Shown here in pieces: positions 7,052 to 14,432 of a stretch of DNA of 28,846 bases. The stretch comes from a virus, in IMG/VR virus record IMGVR_UViG_3300031565_000259, positions 1 through 28,846 of that record, one strand, 5' to 3'. The notes beneath the pieces were generated by a model, which worked only from the letters and a program-made list of their open reading frames with translations, did not search any database and was not told the origin of the DNA. The position numbers and the translations under genes were made by a program. The number at the start of each line of letters is the position of its first letter. The first letter of the stretch is position 1.

Positions 7052-9438
7052 TGCCCGACATTCGCGTTACAGGTCCAGACGGAAATGTATATCGGTTTAA
7101 AGAAGGAACGTCGCGCGAAACCATGCGCGCGGCGATGGCAAAATGCTTCCCTAAAGTTAGCCGCACTGAAGCGGTTATATCTGGTATTGAACGCGGCCTG
7201 AAGCCTATTGCTGAAGCATTGGATTATATTAACCCTGCGGCTTATTTTCTTTCTGCAAAGCCTTCGGCGCAGACTAAAAAACAGTTGGCACAAACTGCTG
7301 CTGGTGCGCGGACGCAAAGACCCAACTACTACACCGGCGGCAAGATTGCCGGCGAAGTTATCGGGACGGCGCCAGCAGTAAGTTTGGGTGGCAGCGGTCT
7401 TGCAATTTTGGGTCGCGAAGGGGGTAAATACGCGGCTAAAAAGTTGGGTGCAACCGGCGTAAAAACGGCGGCGCGCGTTGTAGAAAACATCGGAAAGTCC
7501 ATCGCACGCGGCGGTGCCGGTGTGCGGGCGCCAACAAAGGCGGCTGTTACCAGAGGCGCACCAGTAGCTACATCTAAGGCCGCGCGCGTTGGTTTGCGCG
7601 CCACCGGCGGTGCGGGCGCCGGCTTGATTTCCGCGGGGTTGACCGATGCGGATATATCCGATGCGTTGGTATCTGGCGCGCTGACGCCTATTGCGCTTAA
7701 CGTAGGTAAGCATGGCGCTGGCGCTGTGTTTGATTTTATGGCTGGACGCGTAGGCCAAGTACAAGCGGCGCAGATAATGCGGAACCTTGTAGCCGATAAG
7801 AGCAGCAAGATCGTAGAGGCGTTGAAGAATGCGCCGCGCGACATCAAAGCTAATACGGCTGAATTTCTTGCGTCGCAGGGACTGCTTACTCCAGAGTTGG
7901 CCGCAGCTACTAGGCTTGTTACGGGCGGCGTAGCCAGCAAACCGCTGCGCGACGTGGCGACAGCGCGGGCGGCGGAACAGAATGCAATGCGAACAGCTAT
8001 CCGCGGCGGCAAAACCCAGACGGAAGCAGTAAGCAATATAGCAGAAACTAAAAAAGCGTTGCAGGATGTAACAGGTCCGCAGCGCGAAGGGGCGCTTGGG
8101 GCGTCTGACATTGGGCGAACACAAGTTATTCCGCTTGAAAGGGAAGCCGCGCGCCTACGCCAGTTGGCATCTGAAGAAGCTGAGAACGCGCGGCGGCTGC
8201 TCACGGCGAACGACCGGAGCGCAACTCTTATCCGTGAAAGTGGCTTGCGTTTACCTGCCGATATAAAACGGCAGCGTGAGATTGTCGCCGGATTGGAACG
8301 CTTTGGGGGCGAAGCGGCGGATAGGTCGGTTGTGGCGGGGGCAGACGCCCGCGCGGCAGAAGCCGCCGCAGCTAATTTGCGCGCGCAAGGGCTACAACCG
8401 TTAGATATTTCAGGCTTAGTATCTACGCTGCGTCAAAAAGCGTCGGAGGCTGAATTTGTAAGCCCTGATCGGTTTAGGATACTGTCAGAATTTGCAAACA
8501 ATCTGGAGCGTCGCGCCGCTAAAATGGGCGGCGTCATTGATGCTACAGGGCTTTATTTAGCCCGCCGCGAAATGGGTAATTTTGTACGTAATATTTTAGA
8601 TACGACAGACCCTAAAGCGTTGCGCCAAGGCACAGCGCAGCTTGTTGGTGAAGCGCAGCCTTTAATTGATGACGCTATTGAAGCGGCTGGCGGTAAAGGT
8701 TGGCGTGAATATCTGAACACGTTTGCTGAAGGTATGAAAGGTATTGAACGTCAAGAACTTCAACGTGAACTTACCAAACTGTCTCCCGCAAGGTTTGCTA
8801 AGGTCATGGAGGGTGACGACCCTGAATTTGTAGAGGGTATTTTAGGTTTTGGCCGCGGCGACATCAACGCCGAACTGCAAAGCCCAGTGTTAGACACCGC
8901 TAAAAAACTTGGCGGCGACATCAGCGCAACCCGTGCCGTAGCCCAAACAGGTCTTGAAGATTTAGACCCGGCGCAAAAACTTAGCCTAGCCAGCGGCGCG
9001 CAAGCAAGCGTCCGCGAAGCAATGGAACCGGGTACGGCTAACTTCCTTTTGCGTGGTGCGTCGCGTGTAGTCGGCGGTTTGCCGGGCGTGTACGGCGGCG
9101 GACAGTTTGCTACGGAAGCAGAAAAGAAGTTGGCTGAACGGATGTCAACAGGCATCATGCGTAAATTGGCGCCGTCGTTGGCGTCGCCATCAAAAGCGGG
9201 CGATCTGTTACGAGTGCAGCCTTCAACAGAATATATAGATAGGTTTATAAACCGCGCGCCGGCGGCTGTCAGGAATACGATGGCACCTATGCCGGCGCGC
9301 GTTGAAGACATCAATACGGAATTGATGTTTTCTCAATATGACCCTGACTCCGGCGAACCGCTGATAGACATCGACTATTCCGAAGGTTATCCCGTGCCGA
9401 TATACGGCAGAGTATCACGCAACAGTATGAGACGCTAA
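7051..9438 (+). CDS. Large presumed ejection / internal virion protein, P22 gp16 position
   Basis: A 795-residue protein, the largest in the virion block. Residues 1-35 carry a small domain seen at the start of many phage internal proteins (IRVTGPDGNVYRFKEGTSRE). Residues about 85-245 are Gly/Ala-rich with hydrophobic stretches (GKIAGEVIGTAPAVSLGG, TGGAGAGLISAGLTDADISD) that could insert in membranes. From about 290 to 700 the sequence is mainly charged helix and likely coiled coil. The C-terminus includes a short acidic stretch. No lytic transglycosylase or peptidase motif is visible, unlike some large ejection proteins. Gene order (third after gp7- and gp20-position genes, and just before lysis) makes a gp16-like role reasonable; sequence similarity to P22 gp16 itself is not evident. 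Confidence 0.65.
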   Translation: MPDIRVTGPDGNVYRFKEGTSRETMRAAMAKCFPKVSRTEAVISGIERGLKPIAEALDYINPAAYFLSAKPSAQTKKQLAQTAAGARTQRPNYYTGGKIAGEVIGTAPAVSLGGSGLAILGREGGKYAAKKLGATGVKTAARVVENIGKSIARGGAGVRAPTKAAVTRGAPVATSKAARVGLRATGGAGAGLISAGLTDADISDALVSGALTPIALNVGKHGAGAVFDFMAGRVGQVQAAQIMRNLVADKSSKIVEALKNAPRDIKANTAEFLASQGLLTPELAAATRLVTGGVASKPLRDVATARAAEQNAMRTAIRGGKTQTEAVSNIAETKKALQDVTGPQREGALGASDIGRTQVIPLEREAARLRQLASEEAENARRLLTANDRSATLIRESGLRLPADIKRQREIVAGLERFGGEAADRSVVAGADARAAEAAAANLRAQGLQPLDISGLVSTLRQKASEAEFVSPDRFRILSEFANNLERRAAKMGGVIDATGLYLARREMGNFVRNILDTTDPKALRQGTAQLVGEAQPLIDDAIEAAGGKGWREYLNTFAEGMKGIERQELQRELTKLSPARFAKVMEGDDPEFVEGILGFGRGDINAELQSPVLDTAKKLGGDISATRAVAQTGLEDLDPAQKLSLASGAQASVREAMEPGTANFLLRGASRVVGGLPGVYGGGQFATEAEKKLAERMSTGIMRKLAPSLASPSKAGDLLRVQPSTEYIDRFINRAPAAVRNTMAPMPARVEDINTELMFSQYDPDSGEPLIDIDYSEGYPVPIYGRVSRNSMRR

Positions 9439-9441
9439 CCC

Positions 9442-9612
9442 ATGACAACCATCGACCAGACCCAAGCACAACTCAACACGCACGAACAGGTCTGCGCGTT
9501 CCGGTATGAAAGTATCTGTGCGCGGTTGAAGCGTCTTGAAACCATAGGTATGTCTGTGGCCGGCACAATCATTCTGCTGCTAATCGGCATACTTATAAAA
9601 GGTACGCCATGA
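9442..9612 (+). CDS. XhlA-like small membrane protein of the lysis cassette
   Basis: A 56-residue protein. Residues 1-35 are a charged, probably amphipathic helix (HEQVCAFRYESICARLKRLE), and residues about 36-53 are one transmembrane segment (SVAGTIILLLIGILI), followed by a short Lys-containing tail. This arrangement, including the H-E-x-x-C-x-x-R-Y motif, is that of the XhlA/haemolysin-type small phage proteins that accompany holins. The start ATG at 9442 follows the preceding stop by three bases, and the gene ends in an ATGA overlap with the endolysin gene. It probably acts in the inner membrane in timing or assisting lysis. The gene is shorter than 60 codons and easily missed. Confidence 0.72.
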   Translation: MTTIDQTQAQLNTHEQVCAFRYESICARLKRLETIGMSVAGTIILLLIGILIKGTP

Positions 9613-10001
9613 CTATCATACTGGGCCAGCGTAGCCTGTCCCGGCTTGAGGGCGTGCATCCAGACCTTGTCCGCGTTGTCAAGAAGGCGGCTGCAATGTC
9701 CGACCTTGACTTCACGGTGCTAGAAGGCTTGCGTACCGTCGCGCGCCAGACGCAGTTGGTCAAGCAGGGCGCGTCGAAGACGATGAACTCACGTCACATT
9801 ACAGGACACGCTGTCGATTTAGCGCCGCTGATCGACGGTAAAGTATCTTGGGACTGGCCGCTCTACCATCGGTTAGCCAAGATTGTGAAGGCCGCTGCGG
9901 CGGATGAAAAAGTGCCGCTCCAGTGGGGCGGCGATTGGCGGACGTTCAAGGATGGCCCGCATTGGGAACTGCCTTGGAAGTCCTACCCGAAAGGAAAATA
10001 A
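9609..10001 (+). CDS. Endolysin, M15-family peptidase (VanY / L-Ala-D-Glu peptidase type)
   Basis: A 130-residue single-domain peptidoglycan peptidase. The zinc site is visible: SRHITGHAVDLAP gives ligands H63 and D70, and KDGPHWEL gives the third ligand H118 with D115 as the probable catalytic acid. The segment VLEGLRTVARQTQLVKQGAS with the conserved R-T and Q residues precedes it, as in T5-type endolysins. The enzyme would cut the peptide stem of Gram-negative peptidoglycan (L-Ala-D-Glu or D-Ala-D-Ala bond; the exact bond is not decided by these motifs). There is no signal peptide, so export needs a holin, and a holin-like gene follows. The ATG overlaps the stop of the small membrane protein gene by four bases (ATGA). 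Confidence 0.9.
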   Translation: MTIILGQRSLSRLEGVHPDLVRVVKKAAAMSDLDFTVLEGLRTVARQTQLVKQGASKTMNSRHITGHAVDLAPLIDGKVSWDWPLYHRLAKIVKAAAADEKVPLQWGGDWRTFKDGPHWELPWKSYPKGK

Positions 10002-10002
10002 C

Positions 10003-10188
10003 ATGAAAATCGTATCTTTTTTAGTTAGCCGTTTGAAAGAGCCTAGCACCTACGCTGGCTTTGCTGGCATTGCCTTGGCCCTTGGCTTGTCCAGTGAAGA
10101 ATGGTCAGCCATCGCTACTGCTCTTGCAGGTATTGCCGGCGTCGCGGCTATGTTTTTAGTTGAGTCCCCAGCACAATCCGCTGACTAA
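10003..10188 (+). CDS. Holin-like small membrane protein
   Basis: A 61-residue protein starting at ATG 10003 one base after the endolysin stop, with AAGGAAAAT just upstream. The opening MKIVSFLVSRLKEPSTYAGF is characteristic of a family of small phage membrane proteins annotated as holins. Two hydrophobic segments are visible, about residues 17-29 (YAGFAGIALALGL) and about 36-53 (AIATALAGIAGVAAMFLV), separated by a short S-S-E-E-W turn. It would form lesions in the inner membrane that release the endolysin. The 10188 position is shared by its stop and the next start (TAATG overlap). A longer in-frame reading upstream exists but would lie inside the endolysin gene and is not needed. Confidence 0.78.
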   Translation: MKIVSFLVSRLKEPSTYAGFAGIALALGLSSEEWSAIATALAGIAGVAAMFLVESPAQSAD

Positions 10189-10409
10189 TGATAAAACTAC
10201 TGTCGTCTTTGCTGTCGTTGCTTGACCGCCTTTGGGCGGCGTGGAGCGAAAACAAGCTGCGGCAGCAAGGACGTCAGGAAGCTATCAAGGAAGCGAACGA
10301 TGCAATTAACAGGCAAATCGAACTGGGCGAAGCTGCCGTTGCTATTCCTGATCCTGAGCGTGACGAGCGGCTGCGTAACAGATTTGACCGCTCCCGCACC
10401 GATAAATAG
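10188..10409 (+). CDS. Rz-like inner-membrane spanin (i-spanin)
   Basis: A 73-residue protein with an N-terminal hydrophobic stretch (IKLLSSLLSLLDRLWAAW), followed by a charged helix rich in Lys, Arg, Gln and Glu that would form the periplasmic coiled coil, and a very charged C-terminus (DPERDERLRNRFDRSRTDK). This is a short version of the i-spanin layout: one membrane anchor and a periplasmic rod that meets the outer-membrane partner. The hydrophobic segment is weak for a transmembrane helix, which lowers confidence. The case is made mainly by the lipoprotein gene that starts inside it in another frame, as in the classic Rz/Rz1 arrangement, and by its place at the end of the lysis cassette. 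Confidence 0.65.
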   Translation: MIKLLSSLLSLLDRLWAAWSENKLRQQGRQEAIKEANDAINRQIELGEAAVAIPDPERDERLRNRFDRSRTDK

Positions 10410-10551
10410 TTACTGCGCTATCGCAAAACCCATTACCTACAACGCTACGCAAGACACACCTGAAACGGTAGCTGAAGTCGAAGCACACAACAGTCGCTTT
10501 ATTTGTCTGTGCGAACAAGACTGTCCCGCCACCGCTCCAGATACCAAATAG
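10300..10551 (+). CDS. Rz1-like outer-membrane lipoprotein spanin (o-spanin), overlapping the i-spanin gene
   Basis: An 83-residue protein in the +1 frame relative to the i-spanin gene. I choose ATG 10300 (MQLTGKSNWAKLPLLFLILS) because it gives a proper lipoprotein signal: K11, a hydrophobic core and the lipobox T-S-G-C with the lipidated Cys at residue 25; AAGGA lies about 9 bases upstream. The mature part contains two features usual for o-spanins of podophages, the segment INSYCAIAKPITYNATQDTP and a late E-V-E-A-H-N-S-R-F-I-C-L-C motif. It would sit in the outer membrane and fuse it with the inner membrane together with the i-spanin. It is not proline-rich like lambda Rz1. The last 53 bases overlap the end of the convergent DUF3310 gene. 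Confidence 0.82.
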   Translation: MQLTGKSNWAKLPLLFLILSVTSGCVTDLTAPAPINSYCAIAKPITYNATQDTPETVAEVEAHNSRFICLCEQDCPATAPDTK

Positions 10552-10771
10552 CTTTGCGTACCTCTTGACCGACCGCGTCCTTGCGTCCGGCACGGCTGAC
10601 ATATTTCAGGGCGTTGCCGCGGCAGTAACCGGCAAACTCTTCTGGCGATAGCTTGGCCTGAATGTAGTCGATAGCTTCTATTCCGCCAGCCTTGTAATGG
10701 TCAGGCTCAATAGCCGACTTAAACTGCATGGCCTCTACCCACGACCCAGCATCGCTCTTGTCGTCTATCAT
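10499..10771 (-). CDS. DUF3310 family protein
   Basis: A 90-residue protein with the DUF3310 signature: D-H-Y-K-x-G-G-I-E-A-I-D-Y-I near residue 24, then GNALKYVSRAGRKD and a final KAIWYLERWRDSL. The family is common in phages, is sometimes called nucleotide-kinase-like or SaV-like, and has no settled function; it is usually encoded close to replication genes, as here. The start is ATG at 10771, in an ATGA overlap with the stop of the gene before it in the leftward unit. Its 3' end overlaps the convergent lipoprotein spanin gene by 53 bases with no terminator between them. Confidence in the family is high; function is unknown. Confidence 0.85.
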   Translation of the reverse strand: MIDDKSDAGSWVEAMQFKSAIEPDHYKAGGIEAIDYIQAKLSPEEFAGYCRGNALKYVSRAGRKDAVGQEVRKAIWYLERWRDSLVRTDK

Positions 10772-10959
10772 TTCTTCAACCTCTTCATAATCTCGACACG
10801 CTCCCGCGCCGTCCGCATCGCGGAGTATCTTTGGTGCAACCGCCGTGCGAGGGCTGGCCGCTTGTGCGTCTTCAGTTCAACGTCCAGCGCGTCCTTTAGC
10901 TGCTCTTCCGTAAGGTCGGACAGCACGGCGATCATCGACCGCCAGTTTAGCTTACTCAT
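10768..10959 (-). CDS. Small hypothetical protein in the leftward replication unit
   Basis: A 63-residue, highly charged and helical protein (MSKLNWRSMIAVLSDLTEEQ and, at the end, TARERVEIMKRLKK). It begins with ATG at 10959, preceded by GAGGAAT about 8 bases upstream, and overlaps the end of the helicase gene by 8 bases; its own stop overlaps the DUF3310 start (ATGA). The pattern L-T-E-E-Q-L-K-D-A-L-x-x-E-L-K followed by R-L-H-Q-R-Y-S-x-x-R-x-A-R-E-R is reminiscent of small accessory proteins beside SNF2-type helicases in siphophage and podophage replication modules. No function can be given. Its embedding between two well-supported genes with overlaps makes it a real gene. Confidence 0.78.
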   Translation of the reverse strand: MSKLNWRSMIAVLSDLTEEQLKDALDVELKTHKRPALARRLHQRYSAMRTARERVEIMKRLKK

Positions 10960-12265
10960 TTTTCAATTCCTCTAAGGCTATGTCGGACACCGCACGCTTG
11001 TCGTGCAGCGCCGCCCATATACGTTCGTCAATACTCTTTTCGGTTAACATCACATAGACCCAGACGTCCTTCGTCTGGCCGCTGCGGTGCAGGCGTCCGA
11101 CTGTCTGCTCGTACAGTTCCAGCGACCACGGCAGCGACAGGAACACCATGTGGCATCCGCCATGCTGTAGGTTCAGGCCGTGGCCTGCCGACTTAGGGTG
11201 GGCCAACAGCAATTCGACCTGCCCTGCGTTCCAGTGTTCGATGACGTTGTCGTCGTCCATTGTCTTTGCGTGCGGGAAGCGGCGCTTCAGTTCCGCCAAC
11301 TCTTCCTGATAGGTGTAGGCGACGATGGTGTTCGCACGCTGGTTCTCCGCCAGCAGTTCTTCCAGCCGATCAAACTTGTGGCTGCTGAACCAGATGGACG
11401 GCGTGCCAGCGTCGCGGTTGTAGACAAAGCCTGACGCCATCTGTTGCAGCTTGGTTGTCACCGACGCGGCGTTCTGCGCTACGATCTGGTCGTCGCCAAA
11501 GCGCACGACATATTCGCGCTTCATCTTTTCGTATGGCTTGCGGTCGTCCAGCGCGACGCGCACTTCTGTGACGTGGCACGGCGGCAGCTTGTCCTTATAC
11601 TCGCCCGGCTCCAGCACAAACGTCGCAGGGCGGATGCGCTGCATGACTTGCTCCAGCGCGCCGGCTGCGGGAACCCACTGGCCGAAGTCGCGGTTGGTGC
11701 ATATGAAATACTGCTGCATGAACGCACCCTTGGCGCGGCCCAGCAGCGTCTGGTCAATGATCTTGCACTGGCCGAAGACATCCTCCAGCCCGTTCGACGT
11801 GAACGAACCTGTCAAACCCCAGCGCACCTTGACGTTAGCCAGCAGCTTGTCCAGCGCCTTGAAGCGTTTGCCGCTGGGGTTTTTCAACCGCGTCAGTTCG
11901 TCAAACACAACTCCATCAAAACTTGATAAATCCTCTAGCTTATCTAGGTTGTCATAGTTAATGACGACAACACTGGCATCACTTCGTAACGCATCCACCC
12001 TTTGCGCTGGTGTGCCGACAGCCAGCGCCGGAGTGATGCCAGACCACTTCGGTGCTTCAACAGGCCACACGTCCGTACAGACGCGCTTCGGCGCTACCAC
12101 CAGCCAGCGTTTGACATGGCCGTCGCGCAGCATCTCATCCATCGCCGTCAGGGTAATGGCCGTCTTGCCCGCGCCGACAGGCGCAAGGATCATGGCGCGG
12201 TCACGCTCGTACAGAAACGACGCAGCCTCTTGCTGGTACGGCCTTAGCTGAAGCGTTTGAGCCAT
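10952..12265 (-). CDS. SNF2/DEAD-like ATP-dependent helicase
   Basis: A 437-residue superfamily 2 helicase with both RecA-like lobes. Visible motifs: LRPYQQEAASFLYE (Q-like region), Walker A GAGKT at residues 31-35, Walker B as FDELTR at 121-126 (DELT in place of DEAH/DEAD), motif III LTGS at 151-154, and motif VI GRLHRSGQ at 390-397, which is typical of the SNF2 class. These phage proteins are about 450 residues and usually lie next to a VRR-NUC nuclease, as here; a role in replication, recombination or fork remodelling is inferred. The start is ATG 12265 with GAGGATG nine bases upstream, giving a 22-base overlap with the nuclease gene, so the two are co-translated. The domain is complete, with no damage to motifs. 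Confidence 0.92.
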   Translation of the reverse strand: MAQTLQLRPYQQEAASFLYERDRAMILAPVGAGKTAITLTAMDEMLRDGHVKRWLVVAPKRVCTDVWPVEAPKWSGITPALAVGTPAQRVDALRSDASVVVINYDNLDKLEDLSSFDGVVFDELTRLKNPSGKRFKALDKLLANVKVRWGLTGSFTSNGLEDVFGQCKIIDQTLLGRAKGAFMQQYFICTNRDFGQWVPAAGALEQVMQRIRPATFVLEPGEYKDKLPPCHVTEVRVALDDRKPYEKMKREYVVRFGDDQIVAQNAASVTTKLQQMASGFVYNRDAGTPSIWFSSHKFDRLEELLAENQRANTIVAYTYQEELAELKRRFPHAKTMDDDNVIEHWNAGQVELLLAHPKSAGHGLNLQHGGCHMVFLSLPWSLELYEQTVGRLHRSGQTKDVWVYVMLTEKSIDERIWAALHDKRAVSDIALEELKNE

Positions 12266-12519
12266 GCGTCCACATCCTCTTTAGACCAGAGGCAGGCGTA
12301 GTGCTGCTTGGTGTGCGTCATCTCATCGGAAAAAATACGCTGCAACGCAGACAGCCGACCGTTCGGCTGCTTCAGTTCCACGAACCATGCCTCACCGTTG
12401 GGCATACAGGCTATGCGGTCGGCGACGCCGATCTGCGTAATGCTGCGGAACTTATAGGCAAAACCGCCCGCCGCCCGCACGCGTTTACAGAAATACCGCT
12501 CTATCTCTTTCTCAGTCAT
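12244..12519 (-). CDS. VRR-NUC domain nuclease
   Basis: A 91-residue stand-alone VRR-NUC (PD-(D/E)XK superfamily) nuclease. The catalytic core is visible: the helix MTEKEIERYFCKRVRAAGG carries the first conserved Glu, then GVADRI provides the metal-binding Asp, and WFVELKQPNGRLSALQ gives the E-x-K pair and the Q of the VRR-NUC signature. Such small nucleases cut branched DNA (Holliday-junction-like) in the related FAN1-type family; in phages they sit before an SNF2 helicase gene, as here. It is first in the leftward unit. The ATG at 12519 has no clear ribosome binding site, since the bases before it are T- and C-rich on the sense strand; it may be translated from a very short leader. Confidence 0.9.
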   Translation of the reverse strand: MTEKEIERYFCKRVRAAGGFAYKFRSITQIGVADRIACMPNGEAWFVELKQPNGRLSALQRIFSDEMTHTKQHYACLWSKEDVDAWLKRFS

Positions 12520-12557
12520 AAAAGGGGGCTACTACAAAATTTTTTGCATTTCAAGGG

Positions 12558-12585
12558 TTGCATCAAATTTTGTTGTCTGTATGGT
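12558..12585 (+). promoter_or_regulatory. Candidate rightward promoter of the replication operon
   Basis: TTGCAT at 12558-12563 and TATGGT at 12580-12585 are separated by 16 bases and point to the nuclease gene that starts at 12616. Both boxes match the sigma70 consensus at four positions. The predicted start lies near 12592 and leaves a short leader with GAGGT before the ATG. The call rests on box matches only. Confidence 0.45.
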
Positions 12586-12595
12586 GAGGGTTCAA
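12567..12595 (-). promoter_or_regulatory. Candidate leftward promoter for VRR-NUC/helicase unit
   Basis: On the minus strand TTGAAC (12590-12595) and CAAAAT (12567-12572) have a 17-base spacer. The -35 box is followed at once by CCTC, so the motif ACCCTC overlaps it, as in the two other leftward promoters of this window. This divergent region (12520-12615) must hold start signals for both directions. The -10 match is moderate. Confidence 0.4.
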
Positions 12596-12615
12596 ACAGT
12601 AAAGTGAGGTACGAT

Positions 12616-13737
12616 ATGCAACATAGTAAGATAGTCGGCGGTTCGACCGCCAAACGCGTCATCAACTGCCCCGGCAGTGTGGCGCTGGTGGACACCGTTC
12701 CGCCAAAACCCAGCAGCAGCTACGCCGACGAAGGCACGCTCCTGCATGACACTATAGCAACTATATTAGAGCGTGACCTTGACCCGTACAGCATGGTCGG
12801 CACGGCCTATGAGAAGACCGTGCTGACTGAAGCACTGGTCGATGACAAGCTGATACCGGCGCTGCGCGCGCTGGACGAGATAGACCCGCATGGGGAGATG
12901 GAATATGCTGTTGAGAGCAGGGTTGGTTTTGGTGATTTTCTGCCTGACGTTTTTGGTTCTACCGATCTTCTTGGTCGCATTGGTGATAGAGCGGTCGTTC
13001 TGGATTGGAAGTTTGGCGATGGCGTGGCTGTCGAAGTCGAAGAAAACGCGCAGCTACTCTTCTACGCTGCGGCAGCTAAACGCACGGCGGATACGGCATG
13101 GGCTTTCAAAGACGCAAAAGAAGTCGAACTGATTATTGTCCAGCCGCCCTACGTCAAGCGTTGGGTGACAGACCTTGCGCGCGTTGACGCGTTCGAGAAA
13201 GAACTTGCCGCTGCCGTCAAGATTGCGAAGCGGCCAGACGCGCCGTTGGCGTCAGGCGACCATTGCAAGTGGTGCGCGGCCAAGCCTATCTGCCCTGTGA
13301 TGACAGGCGCTGTAGACCGCGCACTGAAAGCTAAGATTGACGCGCTGCCGATTGACCAGATTGCACACTATCTGGAACAGGCGCCGCTGATTGAAGCGTT
13401 CATCAAGGACTTGCAGCAGATGGCGCACGGGCTTCTGGAAGAAGGCCGTAAAGTCCCCGGCTGGAAGCTGGTCAACAAACGCGCCACAAGACAGTGGACA
13501 AATGAGGATAAGGCTGTAGCCTTCCTAACGGGTGTTGGTGTAGAAGCATGGGGCGACCCCAAGCCGCTGTCACCAGCCCAAGCGGAAAAGGCTTTGAAGA
13601 AAGCCAAGATAGAATTGCCAGCGGACTTAGTTGTCGCTGTCTCCACAGGCTCTACCCTTGCGCCGGAAAATGATCCCCGGCCAGCGGTTTTGCAAATCGG
13701 GCAGACGCTTACCAAAGCCATGTCTAAAATCCAGTAA
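12616..13737 (+). CDS. PD-(D/E)XK nuclease of Cas4/AddB type (DUF2800-like) with Fe-S cysteines
   Basis: A 373-residue protein. I choose ATG 12616 (MQHSKIVGGSTAKRVINCPG), with GAGGT seven bases upstream; the reading frame is open further upstream but would run through the divergent promoter region. The nuclease core is visible at about residues 99-150: GFGDFLPDVFGSTDLLG, then VLDWKFGDG (D and the E/D-x-K strand) and QLLFYAAAAKR. Cys18 in the N-terminus and a cluster H-C-K-W-C-A-A-K-P-I-C near residues 217-226 form the four-Cys pattern of the iron-sulfur nucleases Cas4 and AddB. Such phage proteins are thought to resect DNA ends in replication-linked recombination. It is the first gene of the rightward replication operon and is followed by an ssDNA-binding candidate. 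Confidence 0.88.
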   Translation: MQHSKIVGGSTAKRVINCPGSVALVDTVPPKPSSSYADEGTLLHDTIATILERDLDPYSMVGTAYEKTVLTEALVDDKLIPALRALDEIDPHGEMEYAVESRVGFGDFLPDVFGSTDLLGRIGDRAVVLDWKFGDGVAVEVEENAQLLFYAAAAKRTADTAWAFKDAKEVELIIVQPPYVKRWVTDLARVDAFEKELAAAVKIAKRPDAPLASGDHCKWCAAKPICPVMTGAVDRALKAKIDALPIDQIAHYLEQAPLIEAFIKDLQQMAHGLLEEGRKVPGWKLVNKRATRQWTNEDKAVAFLTGVGVEAWGDPKPLSPAQAEKALKKAKIELPADLVVAVSTGSTLAPENDPRPAVLQIGQTLTKAMSKIQ

Positions 13738-13756
13738 ACAGAAAAGGTACAATACA

Positions 13757-14419
13757 ATGTCAAATATCACAACTTTTGGCGGCGCTAACTTGCCGTCCGT
13801 ACAATCACTCTCCGGCGCGTTGCGCTCCATCCAGTCTGAGGTCGCCCCCGGCGGCACAGTCATTCTGAAGATGGACAAGACAGGCCATTGGGTTTTCGGT
13901 GCAGACCAGACCGAAGTCGAAGACGGCAGCCTGTGGGCAGCCAATCCGTTCTCGTTCGTTCACGGCTATATTGCGTGGGGTAACGGCGAAGTGCTGGCTG
14001 AGAAGCTGGTTCCGGTGTCAGAGCCGCTGCCAGAGTTAGAGCCAGCGCCATCAGGCGCAACGCGCGGATGGGAAATGCAGGTCGGCATGATGCTGGTTTG
14101 CACGAACGGTGAAGACAAGGATATGCAGGCGCGCTTCACGGCTACATCAGTCGGCGGCAAGCGTGCAGTGCAGGCGTTGGCAGTTGCCATCGCCGATCAG
14201 GTGGATAAGGACCAGACTAAGCCTGTGCCATTGCTCACACTGACGTCTGAGCATTACCAGCACAAGACCTATGGTCGTATCTATACGCCTATCTTTAATA
14301 TTGTCGATTGGGTGTCGATGGACACCGCATCGGCTGAAGAAGCAGATGACGCGGAGTTGGAAGTCGCCGCTGAAGCTGAAGCCGCTGATGGTGCGCGTCG
14401 TCGTCGTCGCGTAGTATAA
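13757..14419 (+). CDS. Presumed single-stranded DNA-binding protein
   Basis: A 220-residue protein from ATG 13757 (MSNITTFGGANLPSVQSLSG), with AGAAAAGG about 10 bases upstream. The body is beta-rich (GGTVILKMDKTGHWVFG, FSFVHGYIAWGNGEVLAEKL). The last 40 residues are acidic (EEADDAELEVAAEAEAADG) and then change abruptly to five Arg. An acidic tail is common in phage and bacterial SSB proteins, where it recruits partners, but here it ends basic. Its place between an end-resecting nuclease and the polymerase is where related phages encode their ssDNA-binding protein. I do not recognise an OB-fold signature, so the role is inferred from context. The five-Arg tail is unusual. Confidence 0.6.
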   Translation: MSNITTFGGANLPSVQSLSGALRSIQSEVAPGGTVILKMDKTGHWVFGADQTEVEDGSLWAANPFSFVHGYIAWGNGEVLAEKLVPVSEPLPELEPAPSGATRGWEMQVGMMLVCTNGEDKDMQARFTATSVGGKRAVQALAVAIADQVDKDQTKPVPLLTLTSEHYQHKTYGRIYTPIFNIVDWVSMDTASAEEADDAELEVAAEAEAADGARRRRRVV

Positions 14420-14432
14420 CAGGGCGCGAAAG

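Noticed and set aside
7048-8124. 358-codon open frame on the minus strand inside the large ejection-protein gene
   Set aside because: It is long because the GC-rich, Ala-rich gene on the other strand has few stops in this register; its translation is rich in Arg, Cys and Tyr without domains.
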